Below the pieces are notes generated by a model, which searched no databases, was not told the origin of the DNA, and saw nothing but the letters and a program-made list of their open reading frames with translations. The position numbers and the translations under genes are program-made. Of a stretch of 21,242 nucleotides of DNA, positions 1-9,283 are shown one piece after another. Position 1 is the stretch's first letter; each line of letters starts with the position of its first letter. The DNA is from Propionivibrio sp. (GTDB lineage Bacteria; Pseudomonadota; Gammaproteobacteria; Burkholderiales; Rhodocyclaceae): positions 1 through 21,242 of the forward strand of contig QKII01000117.1 of the NCBI GenBank assembly GCA_003249625.1, given 5' to 3'.

Positions 1-1104
<1,104 letters not shown>

Positions 1105-1392
1105 ATGTCGCTTACCCTGGAACAAGTCCGGCGGGTTGCCCATCTGGCCCGGATTGAAATCAGCGACGCCGAGGCGGAAAGTACGCTCGGCCACCTGAAT
1201 GGAATATTCTCCCTGATCGAGGAAATGCAGGCGGTTGATACCCGTGGCGTTGAACCGATGGCCCATGCTCAGGATCTGGCGCAGCGCTTGCGCGAGGACC
1301 GGGTGACCGAGATCGATCGCCGCGAGGCCTTCCAGTCGGTCTCGCCGGAAACGGAAGCTGGCCTCTTCCTCGTGCCGAAGGTGATCGAATGA
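1105..1392 (+). CDS. gatC: Asp-tRNA(Asn)/Glu-tRNA(Gln) amidotransferase subunit C
   Basis: GatC is the small subunit of the GatCAB enzyme, which converts mischarged Glu-tRNA(Gln) and Asp-tRNA(Asn) to Gln-tRNA and Asn-tRNA. GatC wraps around GatA and helps it bind GatB. The 95-residue length is normal. The N-terminus ([19 protein letters not shown]) and the central [20 protein letters not shown] are the two family landmarks, and the C-terminus ends FLVPKVIE as in most homologues. It is the first gene of the operon, and its stop overlaps the gatA start in an ATGA (1389-1392), implying translational coupling. I see nothing unusual in it. Confidence 0.97.
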   Translation: MSLTLEQVRRVAHLARIEISDAEAESTLGHLNGIFSLIEEMQAVDTRGVEPMAHAQDLAQRLREDRVTEIDRREAFQSVSPETEAGLFLVPKVIE

Positions 1393-2843
1393 TTGAACGC
1401 AGCCTTTCTTCCCTCTCGCAGGCATTGGCGGCCAAGGAAATCTCCAGCGTCGAACTGACACAGCTCTATCTCGATCGCGTCGCGCGCCTCAATCCGACGA
1501 TTAACGCCTACGTCACCGTCGACACCGAAAAGAGTCTGGCGCAGGCCAAGGCCGCCGACGCGCAGCGCGCCGCTGGCCAGGCCGGACCGTTGACCGGCAT
1601 CCCGCTGGCGCAGAAAGACATCTTCTGCACCAAGGGCTGGCTGACCACCTGCGGCTCGAAGATGCTCGGCAACTTCGTCAGCCCCTACGATGCGACGGTG
1701 ATCGAGCGGTGCAATGCGGCCGGCGCGGTCATCCTCGGCAAGACAAACATGGACGAATTCGCCATGGGGTCGTCGAACGAAACATCGTACTTCGGCGCGG
1801 TGAAGAATCCGTGGGATACGGCGTGCGTTCCCGGTGGTTCGTCGGGTGGTTCGGCAGCGGCCGTGGCCGCGCGGCTGGCGCCGGCAGCGACCGGCACCGA
1901 CACCGGCGGCTCGATTCGTCAGCCGGCAGCCTTGTGCAACCTGACCGGCCTCAAGCCGACCTATGGCGTGGTGTCCCGCTACGGCATGATCGCCTTCGCC
2001 TCCTCGCTCGATCAGGGTGGGCCGATGGCGCGCACTGCTGAGGATTGCGCGCTGCTGCTGAATACCATGGCCGGTTTCGACGAACGTGATTCGACCAGCC
2101 TCGACCGCCCGGCAGAAGACTATCGTCGCGATCTGGAAAAGCCGCTGGCCGGCTTGAAAATCGGCCTGCCGAAGGAGTTCTTTGGCGAGGGCTGTGCGCC
2201 GGAAGTCATGGCGCTGGTGGAAGCGGCAATTGCCGAATACCGCAAGCTTGGTGCCGAAACGGTCGAGGTCAGTCTGCCGAACATGAAGCTGTCGGTGCCG
2301 GCCTACTACGTGATCGCACCGGCGGAAGCGAGTTCGAACCTGTCGCGCTTCGATGGCGTGCGCTACGGCTACCGTGCTCCCGAGTACGCTGACCTCAACG
2401 ACATGTACAGCAAGACGCGCGCACAGGGGTTCGGTGCCGAGGTCAAGCGACGCATCCTGATCGGCACCTACGTACTGTCGCATGGCTATTACGATGCCTA
2501 CTACCTGCAGGCGCAGCGGATTCGTCGCCTGATTGCCAACGATTTCGTCGAAGCCTTCAGGCAATGCGACGTGATCATGGGGCCGACCAGCCCGACGACG
2601 GCATTCCGACTTGGTGAAAAAGCCGCCGATCCGGTGCAGATGTACCTTTCGGATATCTATACGATTGCCGTCAACCTCGCCGGCCTGCCGGGAATGTCGA
2701 TTCCCTGCGGCTTTGCTGGTGGCTTGCCGGCCGGCTTGCAGATCATTGGCGATTATTTCAGCGAGGCACGTCTGCTCAACGTAGCGCACCGTTACCAGCA
2801 GGTGACGGATTGGCATCAGCGGCAACCGGCCGCGCTGGACTGA
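1389..2843 (+). CDS. gatA: Asp-tRNA(Asn)/Glu-tRNA(Gln) amidotransferase subunit A (glutaminase)
   Basis: GatA is the amidase subunit. It hydrolyses glutamine to release ammonia, which is channelled to GatB. The 484 residues match the family. The amidase-signature triad is visible: Lys76 in PLAQKD, the cis-Ser Ser151 in [12 protein letters not shown], and nucleophile Ser175 in [10 protein letters not shown]. The 24-residue spacing between the serines equals that of characterised GatA proteins. The C-terminal part carries the typical [12 protein letters not shown] and [13 protein letters not shown] stretches. The start is fixed by the ATGA overlap with gatC. Only 9 bp separate its stop from an unrelated lipoprotein gene, which interrupts the usual gatA-gatB adjacency. 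Confidence 0.98.
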   Translation: MIERSLSSLSQALAAKEISSVELTQLYLDRVARLNPTINAYVTVDTEKSLAQAKAADAQRAAGQAGPLTGIPLAQKDIFCTKGWLTTCGSKMLGNFVSPYDATVIERCNAAGAVILGKTNMDEFAMGSSNETSYFGAVKNPWDTACVPGGSSGGSAAAVAARLAPAATGTDTGGSIRQPAALCNLTGLKPTYGVVSRYGMIAFASSLDQGGPMARTAEDCALLLNTMAGFDERDSTSLDRPAEDYRRDLEKPLAGLKIGLPKEFFGEGCAPEVMALVEAAIAEYRKLGAETVEVSLPNMKLSVPAYYVIAPAEASSNLSRFDGVRYGYRAPEYADLNDMYSKTRAQGFGAEVKRRILIGTYVLSHGYYDAYYLQAQRIRRLIANDFVEAFRQCDVIMGPTSPTTAFRLGEKAADPVQMYLSDIYTIAVNLAGLPGMSIPCGFAGGLPAGLQIIGDYFSEARLLNVAHRYQQVTDWHQRQPAALD

Positions 2844-2852
2844 CCAACGTCG

Positions 2853-3392
2853 ATGAAGCGGTTCCTTGCCGTTGTTGCGCTGTTTCTGCTGACGTCCTGT
2901 GCGACGCAGGAACCTGTGTCGTCTTCCTCTGCGGAAAGCAGATCGGCTGCCGAAGCACCGTCGGTGCCCAAGACCACGGAGCGCAGCGACAAGCTTGAGT
3001 CGCAACCGCTCAAGCATCTGCTCGGACGCAAGCTCAAGCCGATTCCCGACAGGGAACTCAATGTCCGGACCCGCTGTGCCTTCAAGGATGTGCAGGGCGG
3101 TCGTGGCAGTATGGATCTGCAGGTGACCAAGGCTGAGGTCAAGCGTTTCGTTGCCGAAGTGACGATTCCCCAGCAAGGGGTTTGCCGCTTCGACATGAAA
3201 CAGTTCGAGCAGACGGCACGGATGCCGAACGTCGTTTTGAACGATAAGGGCAGCGCATGCACGGTTCGCATGTGGGAGCAGGGAAAAGGCGTCACGGTGG
3301 CGTTCAACGCTTGCCAGGCCCGGTGCAGCGGCGATGCGTTCAGCTATCTCTGGCCGATTCTGGTCGATACGCGCAGCGGCCGCTGCGCTTGA
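2853..3392 (+). CDS. Predicted lipoprotein of unknown function inside the gatCAB operon
   Basis: I do not recognise this protein. It has 179 residues and begins with a lipoprotein signal, MKRFLAVVALFLLTSC, so Cys16 would be acylated. The next residue is Ala, not Asp, which suggests outer-membrane sorting by the usual rule. A Ser/Glu/Pro-rich linker (residues about 20-50) precedes a folded domain of about 120 residues. That domain contains six cysteines (75, 111, 136, 154, 158, 178), enough for three disulfides in the periplasm, and ends CSGDAFSYLWPILVDTRSGRCA. It lies 9 bp after gatA and 17 bp before gatB, so it must be co-transcribed. No clear Shine-Dalgarno is visible, so it may depend on coupling to gatA. 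No link to tRNA amidation is apparent. Confidence 0.85.
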   Translation: MKRFLAVVALFLLTSCATQEPVSSSSAESRSAAEAPSVPKTTERSDKLESQPLKHLLGRKLKPIPDRELNVRTRCAFKDVQGGRGSMDLQVTKAEVKRFVAEVTIPQQGVCRFDMKQFEQTARMPNVVLNDKGSACTVRMWEQGKGVTVAFNACQARCSGDAFSYLWPILVDTRSGRCA

Positions 3393-3409
3393 ATAGTGAG
3401 TAACGAGTG

Positions 3410-4861
3410 ATGAAACAGTGGGAAGTAGTGATCGGCATCGAGACGCATGTGCAACTCTCGACGCGCTCCAAAATTTTCTCGGGCAGTTCGACCGCTTTCG
3501 GTGCCGAGCCCAACGTTCAGGCCAATGCCGTCGATCTGGCGCTGCCTGGCGTGTTGCCGGTGCTCAACAAGGGGGCCGTCGAGTGTGCGATTCGTTTCGG
3601 CCTGGCCGTCGATGGCGAAGTGGCAGCAAAATCGGTATTCGCGCGCAAAAACTACTTCTATCCCGATCTTCCCAAGGGGTATCAGATCAGCCAGTACGAA
3701 CTGCCCGTCGTAGTCGGTGGCAAGGTGGCGATCCAGGTTGGCCAAGGCGATTCGGTGACGGAAAAAGTCATCAACCTGACGCGTGCCCATCTGGAGGAGG
3801 ATGCCGGCAAGTCGCTACACGAAGATTTTCACGGGAAGACGGGCATCGACCTGAACCGTGCCGGTACGCCGCTGCTCGAAATCGTCACTGAACCGGATAT
3901 GCGTTCGTCGGCAGAGGCCGTAGCCTACGCCAAGGCGCTGCACTCGCTGGTGCGCTGGATCGGCATCTGCGATGGCAATATGCAGGAAGGCTCGTTCCGC
4001 TGCGACGCCAACGTCTCGGTGAGGCCCGTCGGGCAGCAGGAATTCGGTACCCGGCGCGAGATCAAGAACCTCAATTCGTTCCGCTTCCTGCAACAGGCCA
4101 TCGATTACGAAGTGCAGTGGCAGATCGCGCACATTGAGGATGGCGGCCGTGTCGAACAGGCTACGGTGCTGTTCGATCCCGATACCGGCGAAACCCGCGC
4201 CATGCGCTCGAAGGAGGATGCGCACGACTACCGCTATTTCCCGGATCCTGATCTGTTGCCGCTGATTATCGACCGCGAATGGGTCGAGCGCACTCGCGAT
4301 GCGATGCCCGAACTTCCCACTGCCAAGAAGCAACGGTTCGTCGCTGATTACGGGCTCTCCGCCTATGACGCAACGACACTGACCGCCTCGCTTGATGTTG
4401 CCGATTTCTACGAGGCGACAGTGACCGTTGCAGGGAAAACTGCGGCCAAGCCCTGCGCCAACTGGGTCATGGTCGACTTGGCCGCGCGTCTGAACAAGGA
4501 TGGCAAGGATCTTGCCGATTCGCCTGTTTCGGCGGCACAACTGGGCGGCCTGGTGGCGCGTATAGCCGATAACACCATCTCCAACAACATCGCCAAGAAG
4601 GTGTTCGAGGCGCTATGGAATGGCGAAGGTAAATCCGCCGACGAGATCATCGAGAAGCAGGGACTCAAGCAGATCACCGATACCGGGGCCATCGAAGCAC
4701 TGATTGACGGTGTTCTGGCGGCCAATGCAGCGATGGTCGCCGAGTTCAAGGCCGGCAAGGAGAAGGCGTTCAATGCGCTGGTCGGTCAGGCGATGAAAGC
4801 GACCAAGGGCAAGGCCAATCCGCAACAGGTTAACGAGCTGTTGCGCAAGAAGCTGGGGTAA
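3410..4861 (+). CDS. gatB: Asp-tRNA(Asn)/Glu-tRNA(Gln) amidotransferase subunit B
   Basis: GatB binds the mischarged tRNA, activates its side-chain carboxylate with ATP and accepts ammonia from GatA. The N-terminus [16 protein letters not shown] is the family signature. Further landmarks are [34 protein letters not shown], and [13 protein letters not shown] followed by [11 protein letters not shown]. The C-terminal third is the helical GatB/YqeY tRNA-binding domain, ending [13 protein letters not shown] chose the ATG at 3410; an in-frame GTG lies immediately before it (3407) and would add a single residue. Length 483 is normal. It ends the operon and converges with a minus-strand gene 30 bp away. 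Confidence 0.97.
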   Translation: MKQWEVVIGIETHVQLSTRSKIFSGSSTAFGAEPNVQANAVDLALPGVLPVLNKGAVECAIRFGLAVDGEVAAKSVFARKNYFYPDLPKGYQISQYELPVVVGGKVAIQVGQGDSVTEKVINLTRAHLEEDAGKSLHEDFHGKTGIDLNRAGTPLLEIVTEPDMRSSAEAVAYAKALHSLVRWIGICDGNMQEGSFRCDANVSVRPVGQQEFGTRREIKNLNSFRFLQQAIDYEVQWQIAHIEDGGRVEQATVLFDPDTGETRAMRSKEDAHDYRYFPDPDLLPLIIDREWVERTRDAMPELPTAKKQRFVADYGLSAYDATTLTASLDVADFYEATVTVAGKTAAKPCANWVMVDLAARLNKDGKDLADSPVSAAQLGGLVARIADNTISNNIAKKVFEALWNGEGKSADEIIEKQGLKQITDTGAIEALIDGVLAANAAMVAEFKAGKEKAFNALVGQAMKATKGKANPQQVNELLRKKLG

Positions 4862-4870
4862 TCAGTCATT

Positions 4871-4900
4871 GCGCGCAGCCCGATAGGCGGGCTAGCGCGC
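4871..4900. terminator. GC-rich hairpin between convergent gatB and the coiled-coil protein gene
   Basis: Two nested inverted repeats form one long hairpin. AGCCCG (4877-4882) pairs with CGGGCT (4888-4893) around the loop ATAGG. The flanking GCGCGC (4871-4876) pairs with GCGCGC (4895-4900), leaving A4894 bulged, so 12 base pairs form in total. It begins 10 bp after the gatB stop and overlaps the stop codon of the minus-strand gene. There is no T tract on either side, so it is not a classical intrinsic terminator. A bidirectional 3'-end stabiliser or Rho-assisted stop is more likely. Confidence 0.5.
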
Positions 4901-5536
4901 TCTCCGGCGCTGCTGCAGATCGAGAAAGCGGGCGCGATCGCCGTCATATTTTGCTTGAATGGCGCCTGTTTCCTTGTGTTTGGCTTCGATAACCGATTGT
5001 TGTGACCGGATCTCGTACTCCGTATCGAGAAGCCCTTTCTTGATTTCCGGCGGGAGCGTCTTTTTCTTGTAGAACTCCGCCTCATCCTCGAACTTCTTGC
5101 GCCGAACACGGATTTCCGCGATGCGGCCTTCGGCTGCCTTGATCGATTTTCCGACTTCGTCCAGAGCACGTTTACGCATGGCCTCGATATCCTCGAGGTT
5201 GGCGTAGGTGTTGAGCAATGCCTGATCCTGGAGTTGCTGCTCCTTCTGCCGTGCCTCCTCTTCCTTGCGCTGCTTTTCCTCCTCCGCTCTTTGGGCCCGC
5301 TGTTCCGCCGTCAACGGTGCGTCGACCTCGCGCACGGTCTGGCCTGAGTGGCCTAATTCACGGTAGGCACGGCCGTAACACGCACGCGGAAGCGTATCGC
5401 CGCAAACCTGCTTGCCGGATGCATCGGCGCAGCAATAAAATCGGCCGCTGCCGGTTGCAGGTGCTCCTTCCGCCGTTGTCGCCAGTGCGACTGCGGCGAA
5501 AAGAAAAAGATGATTAACGGCTTTGGGCCACGCCAT
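4892..5536 (-). CDS. Exported coiled-coil protein, DUF4124-like N-terminus
   Basis: The function is unknown. The 214-residue protein starts with a signal-peptide-like segment (hydrophobic residues 9-20, likely cleaved near AEGA). A short cysteine-bearing domain follows (FYCCADASGKQVCGDTLP, Cys35, 36, 45, 53), resembling the small DUF4124-type modules common in beta- and gammaproteobacterial periplasmic proteins. From about residue 75 to the end it is almost entirely charged and helical (Glu/Lys/Arg/Gln-rich), a long coiled coil ending QQRRRAR. Its ATG overlaps the end of pyrE by 23 bp, so it should be translated from the pyrE transcript. The DUF4124 assignment rests on general resemblance only. 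Confidence 0.8.
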   Translation of the reverse strand: MAWPKAVNHLFLFAAVALATTAEGAPATGSGRFYCCADASGKQVCGDTLPRACYGRAYRELGHSGQTVREVDAPLTAEQRAQRAEEEKQRKEEEARQKEQQLQDQALLNTYANLEDIEAMRKRALDEVGKSIKAAEGRIAEIRVRRKKFEDEAEFYKKKTLPPEIKKGLLDTEYEIRSQQSVIEAKHKETGAIQAKYDGDRARFLDLQQRRRAR

Positions 5537-6161
5537 AGTTCAAGCGATAACGCGCGACGGCAGCTTCGTATTCGGAGAAATCCGGACGTTGCCGCAAGAA
5601 TGTCATCAAATCGTCCAGCGTGGCGACGGCCACGACCGGGATGCCGTAGTCCTGTTCCACTTCCTGCACGGCGGACAATTCGCCGGTTCCGCGCTCCATC
5701 CGGTCGAGCGCAATGACCACGCCGGCAGGTGTTGCTCCTGCCTCACGGATGATCTCCACGGATTCGCGCACCGACGTGCCGGCGGAAATTACGTCGTCAA
5801 TGATCAGGACACGGCCGGCCAAGGGCGTACCGATGATGTTGCCGCCCTCGCCGTGGTCCTTGGCTTCCTTTCGGTTGAAGGCGAACGGCAGGTTGCGGCC
5901 GGTGCGTGCCAGCGCCAGCGCGGTGACGGAAACCAGCGGAATGCCCTTGTAGGCGGGGCCGTACAACATGTCGATGTCGATACCGCTTGCCTGGATTGCC
6001 TTGGCGTAGAATTGCGACAGACGGTCGAGTGCCGCGCCGTCGTTGAACAGGCCGGCGTTGAAAAAGTACGGAGAAAGCCGTCCTGCCTTGGTCTTGAATT
6101 CCCCGAAACGCAGGACGTTCTGCGCGAGGGCGAACTCGATGAATTCCTGACGAAAATCCAT
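5514..6161 (-). CDS. pyrE: Orotate phosphoribosyltransferase
   Basis: PyrE joins orotate to PRPP to make orotidine 5'-monophosphate in de novo pyrimidine synthesis. The 215-residue length matches the gammaproteobacterial-type enzyme. Visible landmarks are FALAQNVLRFGEFKTKAGR at the N-terminus, SPYFFNAGLF, YGPAYKGIPL, the catalytic-loop segment RKEAKDHGEGG (residues 97-107) and the PRPP-binding motif VLIIDDVISAGTS (118-130). I placed the start at 6161 (MDFRQEF); an upstream extension to 6269 reads through non-homologous sequence and would overlap the divergent nuclease gene. It is divergent from that gene with 55 bp between. Confidence 0.97.
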   Translation of the reverse strand: MDFRQEFIEFALAQNVLRFGEFKTKAGRLSPYFFNAGLFNDGAALDRLSQFYAKAIQASGIDIDMLYGPAYKGIPLVSVTALALARTGRNLPFAFNRKEAKDHGEGGNIIGTPLAGRVLIIDDVISAGTSVRESVEIIREAGATPAGVVIALDRMERGTGELSAVQEVEQDYGIPVVAVATLDDLMTFLRQRPDFSEYEAAVARYRLNYGVAQSR

Positions 6162-6216
6162 TGAAGAACTGCCTTGTTTGTATGATTTTTTGGGCCGAGA
6201 GCGGTCCGGAGTGGCT

Positions 6217-6990
6217 ATGGTACGCATCATTAACCTAAATCTCAACGGCATCCGCTCGGCGTGGAGCAAGGGCGTCGCTCACTGGCTGGCCGGACAGTCC
6301 GCCGATGTCATCTGCCTGCAGGAGCTGAAGGCGCAACTCCCTGACTTGTCGGGCGAGATGCGGAAGCCCGAAGGATTTCACGCGTTCTACCACTGTGCGG
6401 AAAAGAAGGGCTACAGCGGGGTCGGTCTGTGGTGCCGGAATGAGCCGGATGAAGTCATTGAGGGAGTCGGTGACCGCGAATTCGACGCCGAAGGCCGCTA
6501 TCTGCGTGCCGATTTCGGCAATCTCTCGGTGATCTCGCTCTATGTCCCGTCCGGATCAAGTTCGCCGGAACGCCAGGAAGCCAAGTTTCGCTTTCTCGAT
6601 CTCTTTCGTCCGCATCTCGTCGACCTGTGTGCGAGCGGACGCGACATCGTTATCTGCGCCGACTGGAACATTGCCCATCGGGAGATCGACTTGAAGAACT
6701 GGCGGTCGAACCGGAAGAACTCGGGTTTCCTGCCGGAGGAGCGCGCGTGGATTGGTCAAGTGCTCGACGACGGCTGGATTGATGCGTTCCGGAAACTGCA
6801 TCCGGAGGCGACCGAAACTGCCTATACGTGGTGGTCGAACAGAGGACAGGCCTGGGCGAAAAACGTGGGCTGGCGCCTCGACTACCAGCTGGTGACGCCT
6901 TTGCTCGCAGAGAAGGCCGTCGCGGCGACGGTTTTCAAAGACCGGCGCTTTTCCGACCATGCGCCGCTGACCATCGATTACGCGATCTGA
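6217..6990 (+). CDS. xth: Exonuclease III-family AP endonuclease
   Basis: This is a Mg2+-dependent nuclease of the exonuclease III/APE1 family, which cuts at abasic sites and trims 3' ends in base-excision repair. Family motifs are in order: NLNGIRSAW at the start, the metal ligand Glu36 in CLQELKAQ, GYSGVGLW, Tyr109 in SLYVPSG, the Asp149/Asn151 pair in CADWNIAH, KNSGFLPEERAW, WRLDYQLV and the terminal SDHAPL with Asp247-His248. I chose the ATG at 6217 because GGAG lies 5 bp ahead of it; a longer frame from 6178 adds non-conserved residues. It has 257 residues, as expected, and appears to be transcribed alone. Confidence 0.95.
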   Translation: MVRIINLNLNGIRSAWSKGVAHWLAGQSADVICLQELKAQLPDLSGEMRKPEGFHAFYHCAEKKGYSGVGLWCRNEPDEVIEGVGDREFDAEGRYLRADFGNLSVISLYVPSGSSSPERQEAKFRFLDLFRPHLVDLCASGRDIVICADWNIAHREIDLKNWRSNRKNSGFLPEERAWIGQVLDDGWIDAFRKLHPEATETAYTWWSNRGQAWAKNVGWRLDYQLVTPLLAEKAVAATVFKDRRFSDHAPLTIDYAI

Positions 6991-7061
6991 GATCGATACG
7001 CGGTTGCCGTTGCAATTGCATCAGAACGACAAATGATTCTGTGGGCAAAGCCTGTTTTACA

Positions 7062-7090
7062 TTGATTCGCGCAGCTAATTTGGATAATCT
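7062..7090 (+). promoter_or_regulatory. Candidate sigma70 promoter for the yqjD-type operon
   Basis: A -35-like TTGATT (7062-7067) is followed after 17 bp by TAATCT (7085-7090). It lies 60 bp upstream of the first gene of the small-membrane-protein cluster, inside the 161-bp gap after the nuclease gene. An alternative -10 of GATAAT at 7083-7088 would have 15-bp spacing. Nothing else of note is visible in this gap. Confidence 0.4.
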
Positions 7091-7151
7091 GAACGGGCGC
7101 GATCGCCGAATGGCGCGGTCTGGTTTTTCCACATACCCGATGAGGTGCCCT

Positions 7152-7472
7152 ATGTCTGAAGTGTCTGATTTCCCCAGTAACAGCAAAGAAAAACTCGTTT
7201 CCGACATGAAGGTCGTCGTCTCGGATGCCGAGGAAATTCTGCGTGCCACGGCCGGTGTCGCCGGTGACAAGATTGGCGAACTGCGCGAACGCATCCTGGA
7301 TCGCTTGCACGACGCCAAGATCCGCCTTGCCGAGGCCGAGGAGATGCTGGTCGACCGTACCAAGGCCGCGGCCCGTGCGACCGACGATTACGTCAATGAC
7401 AATCCGTGGCGCGCAGTTGGCATTGCCGCCGGCGTCGGGCTGTTGCTCGGCATTCTCATCGGCCGTCGCTAG
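7152..7472 (+). CDS. yqjD: YqjD/ElaB-family (DUF883) membrane-anchored ribosome-binding protein
   Basis: It has 106 residues with the DUF883 layout. A soluble amphipathic helical region (about 15-80, rich in Glu, Lys, Ala) is followed by the conserved DDYVNDNPWRAVGIAAGVG and one C-terminal membrane segment (87-104) ending GILIGRR. In E. coli the homologues YqjD, ElaB and YgaM sit in the inner membrane, and YqjD binds 70S/100S ribosomes in stationary phase. I chose the ATG at 7152, which has the strong GAGGTG five bases upstream; a longer frame from 6828 is the shadow of the nuclease gene. It leads a four-gene cluster with yqjE and yqjK, as in enterobacteria. Confidence 0.9.
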   Translation: MSEVSDFPSNSKEKLVSDMKVVVSDAEEILRATAGVAGDKIGELRERILDRLHDAKIRLAEAEEMLVDRTKAAARATDDYVNDNPWRAVGIAAGVGLLLGILIGRR

Positions 7473-7483
7473 ATCGCTCGGGA

Positions 7484-7894
7484 ATGAGAGAGAGTCAAGG
7501 CGCGGAGCCGGGCGGGCTGTTTTCCGCGCTGAGGAATATCGCGGTAACGCTGCTGGCGACCGGCCGGACGCGGCTGGAGTTGTTGTCGAATGAACTGGAG
7601 GAGGAAAAACTCCGTGCCGTTCGGTTGCTGATGGCCGCGCAAGGCATGCTTTTCTGCTTCGGTGTCGGAATTGTTCTGATCGTCGCGTTTCTGGTGGTGC
7701 TCTTCTGGGAACAGCGGCTGGCTGTGCTCGGTGTTTTCGCACTGCTTTTCCTCGTGCTCGGCGGGGTGTGCCTGGCCGCTCTCCGGCAGGCTGCGCGCCG
7801 TCCGCAGAAACCCTTTTCCGCAAGCATCGCCGAACTGCAGGAAGATTTGAATCAACTGAGATCCCTGGCTGGACATGAACCGCCATCTCGATGA
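7484..7894 (+). CDS. yqjE: YqjE-family (phage holin superfamily III-like) membrane protein
   Basis: This 136-residue protein has an amphipathic N-terminal helix carrying the typical LLATGRTRLELLSNELEEEKLR (residues 23-44) and two membrane helices at about 51-74 and 79-101. The Gln/Glu/Leu-rich C-terminal tail contains IAELQEDLNQLRSL. This is the arrangement of the YqjE/DUF1469 family, formally grouped with phage holin superfamily III although a lytic role is not established. The start at 7484 lies 11 bp after the YqjD stop; an upstream start at 7406 would give a basic, non-conserved leader. Its 3' end overlaps the next gene by 20 bp. Function is unknown, but it is consistently a partner of yqjD. 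Confidence 0.88.
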   Translation: MRESQGAEPGGLFSALRNIAVTLLATGRTRLELLSNELEEEKLRAVRLLMAAQGMLFCFGVGIVLIVAFLVVLFWEQRLAVLGVFALLFLVLGGVCLAALRQAARRPQKPFSASIAELQEDLNQLRSLAGHEPPSR

Positions 7895-8195
7895 ACTCTT
7901 GCTCCGTCGTGGGCGCCTGATCGAACGGATCGCCAGTCAGCGCGAGGTGTTGCAGCACGAGCTGGTGCCGGTAGGTCACGCGCTGGGCAAGGTCGACACG
8001 GCGGTAGCCGCTGTTCACTCTGCTGCCGCTACTGTTCGTCGCCATCCGGTCATGGCGTCAGCGGCTGTTGCCGTGTTGTTCTGGGCCAAAGGCAAGTCGT
8101 TGCTGCGCTGGGGCGGGAAGGCGTTTTCCCTGTGGCAAAGCTGGCGGCTGATTCAGGCGAGCGTCGCCGAGTGGGGCGGACGCGTCCGCATGTGA
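7875..8195 (+). CDS. yqjK: YqjK-like protein
   Basis: It has 106 residues, starting MNRHLDELLLRRGRLIERIASQR, which is the conserved N-terminus of YqjK-like proteins. A short hydrophobic segment follows (RHPVMASAAVAVLFWAKG, about 57-73), and the C-terminal part is aromatic and basic. It overlaps yqjE by 20 bp and precedes the LETM1-like gene by 4 bp, so all four genes are evidently one translationally linked unit. The biochemical role is unknown; the family is defined by its place after yqjD-yqjE. Confidence 0.8.
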   Translation: MNRHLDELLLRRGRLIERIASQREVLQHELVPVGHALGKVDTAVAAVHSAAATVRRHPVMASAAVAVLFWAKGKSLLRWGGKAFSLWQSWRLIQASVAEWGGRVRM

Positions 8196-8199
8196 GGAT

Positions 8200-8541
8200 G
8201 TGAACGCGCCGAAAGTCGGAGAGAAAACAGACGCGGAGGAACCCGCCGAAGGCTTCGTTGCGCGCATGCTTGGCTCGCAGAAAAGACAGGCGAATGATCT
8301 GCTGGCGGATCTGGTGCGCATGCGCGGGTTGATGCCGCTGCTCATGAAACATCGCAACGGGGGATGTTGGACCCGGCAGGAGAAAGCGGAGTTGTTGATG
8401 CAATTACGCATCCTGTCGCGGGTTTCGCCTGCCTTGTTGTTCCTGCTTCTTCCCGGATCGGCCCTGCTTCTTCCTGTATATGCCTGGTGGCTTGATCGCC
8501 GGCGCCGCCCGCGCACGATGGCGGTCGACAAGCATCACTGA
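8200..8541 (+). CDS. Small LETM1-like membrane protein
   Basis: It has 113 residues with a charged N-terminal half (GFVARMLGSQKRQANDLLADLVRMRG) and one strongly hydrophobic helix at about 76-98. The core (residues 56-92) reads CWTRQEKAELLMQLRILSRV, then SPALLFLLLPGSALLLPV. This matches the pattern of the LETM1 family around its membrane helix (LTRRE..QL, D..RLVPF, PF.E.LLPV), including the proline pair in and after the helix. Mitochondrial LETM1 binds ribosomes through this region. The call is by pattern only. The start is GTG at 8200, with GAGG unusually close (2 bp); an ATG at 8266 is the next option but would lose the N-terminus. It converges with the SMUG1 gene one base later. Confidence 0.7.
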   Translation: MNAPKVGEKTDAEEPAEGFVARMLGSQKRQANDLLADLVRMRGLMPLLMKHRNGGCWTRQEKAELLMQLRILSRVSPALLFLLLPGSALLLPVYAWWLDRRRRPRTMAVDKHH

Positions 8542-8542
8542 T

Positions 8543-9283
8543 TCATTCGTCGTTCCAGATTGCCTGCGCAAGCAATTGCTTCGTCGCAGCTTCGGCCCAG
8601 CCTCGGTTTGCTGCGGGGCTGGCGGGGCTCGGGTGGAGGACCCTGCCGATCCGGATGCCCGTTCCCGCGAGCGCCTTAGCTGCGCGGCCTTCCGCAAACG
8701 CGCCGATTCCCACGATCCACTCCGGTTTCAATGCGCCGATGAGCGTGCGCAGATGGTGGTCGCAGGCCGCGTAGAGCGGTTCCGTTTCGGATGATGGCAG
8801 CTTGTCGGGCGTGACGTTGCGTCCGCCGTCGAAGAAGGCCAGCGGGCAGTAATTGGCTACGAAATTCTCGGTAAAAAAGGCTTCAGCTGTGCCGAAACGT
8901 TGCTGAAAAAGGCTCCAAAGCCGGCGGCCGCTGACTTCCGAACGCGTACAGGCGAAACCTTCGACCGGGCGCTTCGGGTTTTCGTGCGCAGGCTTGATGA
9001 CCGGAGCGTCGATGCCCATCCAGTCACGTGCAGCGGCAATTTCGCCGAATGGGATACCGCACTGCACCATGCCGAAAGGGCCGGGATTCATGCCAACGAA
9101 GACGACTCGTTTCCGCGAGTTTCCGAAGCGCTGCAGGTATTGTTCATGCGGCGCCCAAGCGTAATCGAGCGGGTTGTAAATGTGCGACACCGGTGCCGAA
9201 AAATTCAATTGATCGACATCGCTTGCCAGCGTCTTTGCTGCAACGATCAACTGCGCAGTGATAGGGTTTTCCGTTGCCGTCAT
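8543..9283 (-). CDS. smug1: SMUG1-type single-strand-selective uracil-DNA glycosylase
   Basis: SMUG1 removes uracil and oxidised pyrimidines such as 5-hydroxymethyluracil from DNA. The 246-residue protein shows the family motifs clearly: YNPLDYAWAPHEQYL (36-50), motif 1 GMNPGPFGM with catalytic Asn66, CGIPFGE, the PKRPV..F.C..SEVSGRRLW stretch (103-123), NYCPLAFF, VGIGAFAEGRA, and motif 2 HPSPASP with His217 followed by NRGW. The start at 9283 is set by an ATGA overlap with ampG; the frame extends further upstream only as ampG shadow. SMUG1 is common in animals and patchy in bacteria, so its presence here, as the last gene of a methionine/AmpG transcript, is notable. Confidence 0.93.
   Translation of the reverse strand: MTATENPITAQLIVAAKTLASDVDQLNFSAPVSHIYNPLDYAWAPHEQYLQRFGNSRKRVVFVGMNPGPFGMVQCGIPFGEIAAARDWMGIDAPVIKPAHENPKRPVEGFACTRSEVSGRRLWSLFQQRFGTAEAFFTENFVANYCPLAFFDGGRNVTPDKLPSSETEPLYAACDHHLRTLIGALKPEWIVGIGAFAEGRAAKALAGTGIRIGRVLHPSPASPAANRGWAEAATKQLLAQAIWNDE

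Noticed and set aside
1269..3176. 635-codon open frame on the minus strand opposite gatA
   Set aside because: It lies antisense to the clear gatA and lipoprotein genes, its translation is His/Arg-rich with no recognisable domain, and long antisense frames are expected in GC-rich coding DNA.
3815..4540. 241-codon minus-strand frame within gatB
   Set aside because: It is a shadow of gatB, with no start signal and no recognisable protein features.
7484..7894. Prophage holin
   Set aside because: The YqjE family is named after a holin superfamily, but it sits between yqjD and yqjK as in enterobacterial chromosomes, and no endolysin or phage gene is near.
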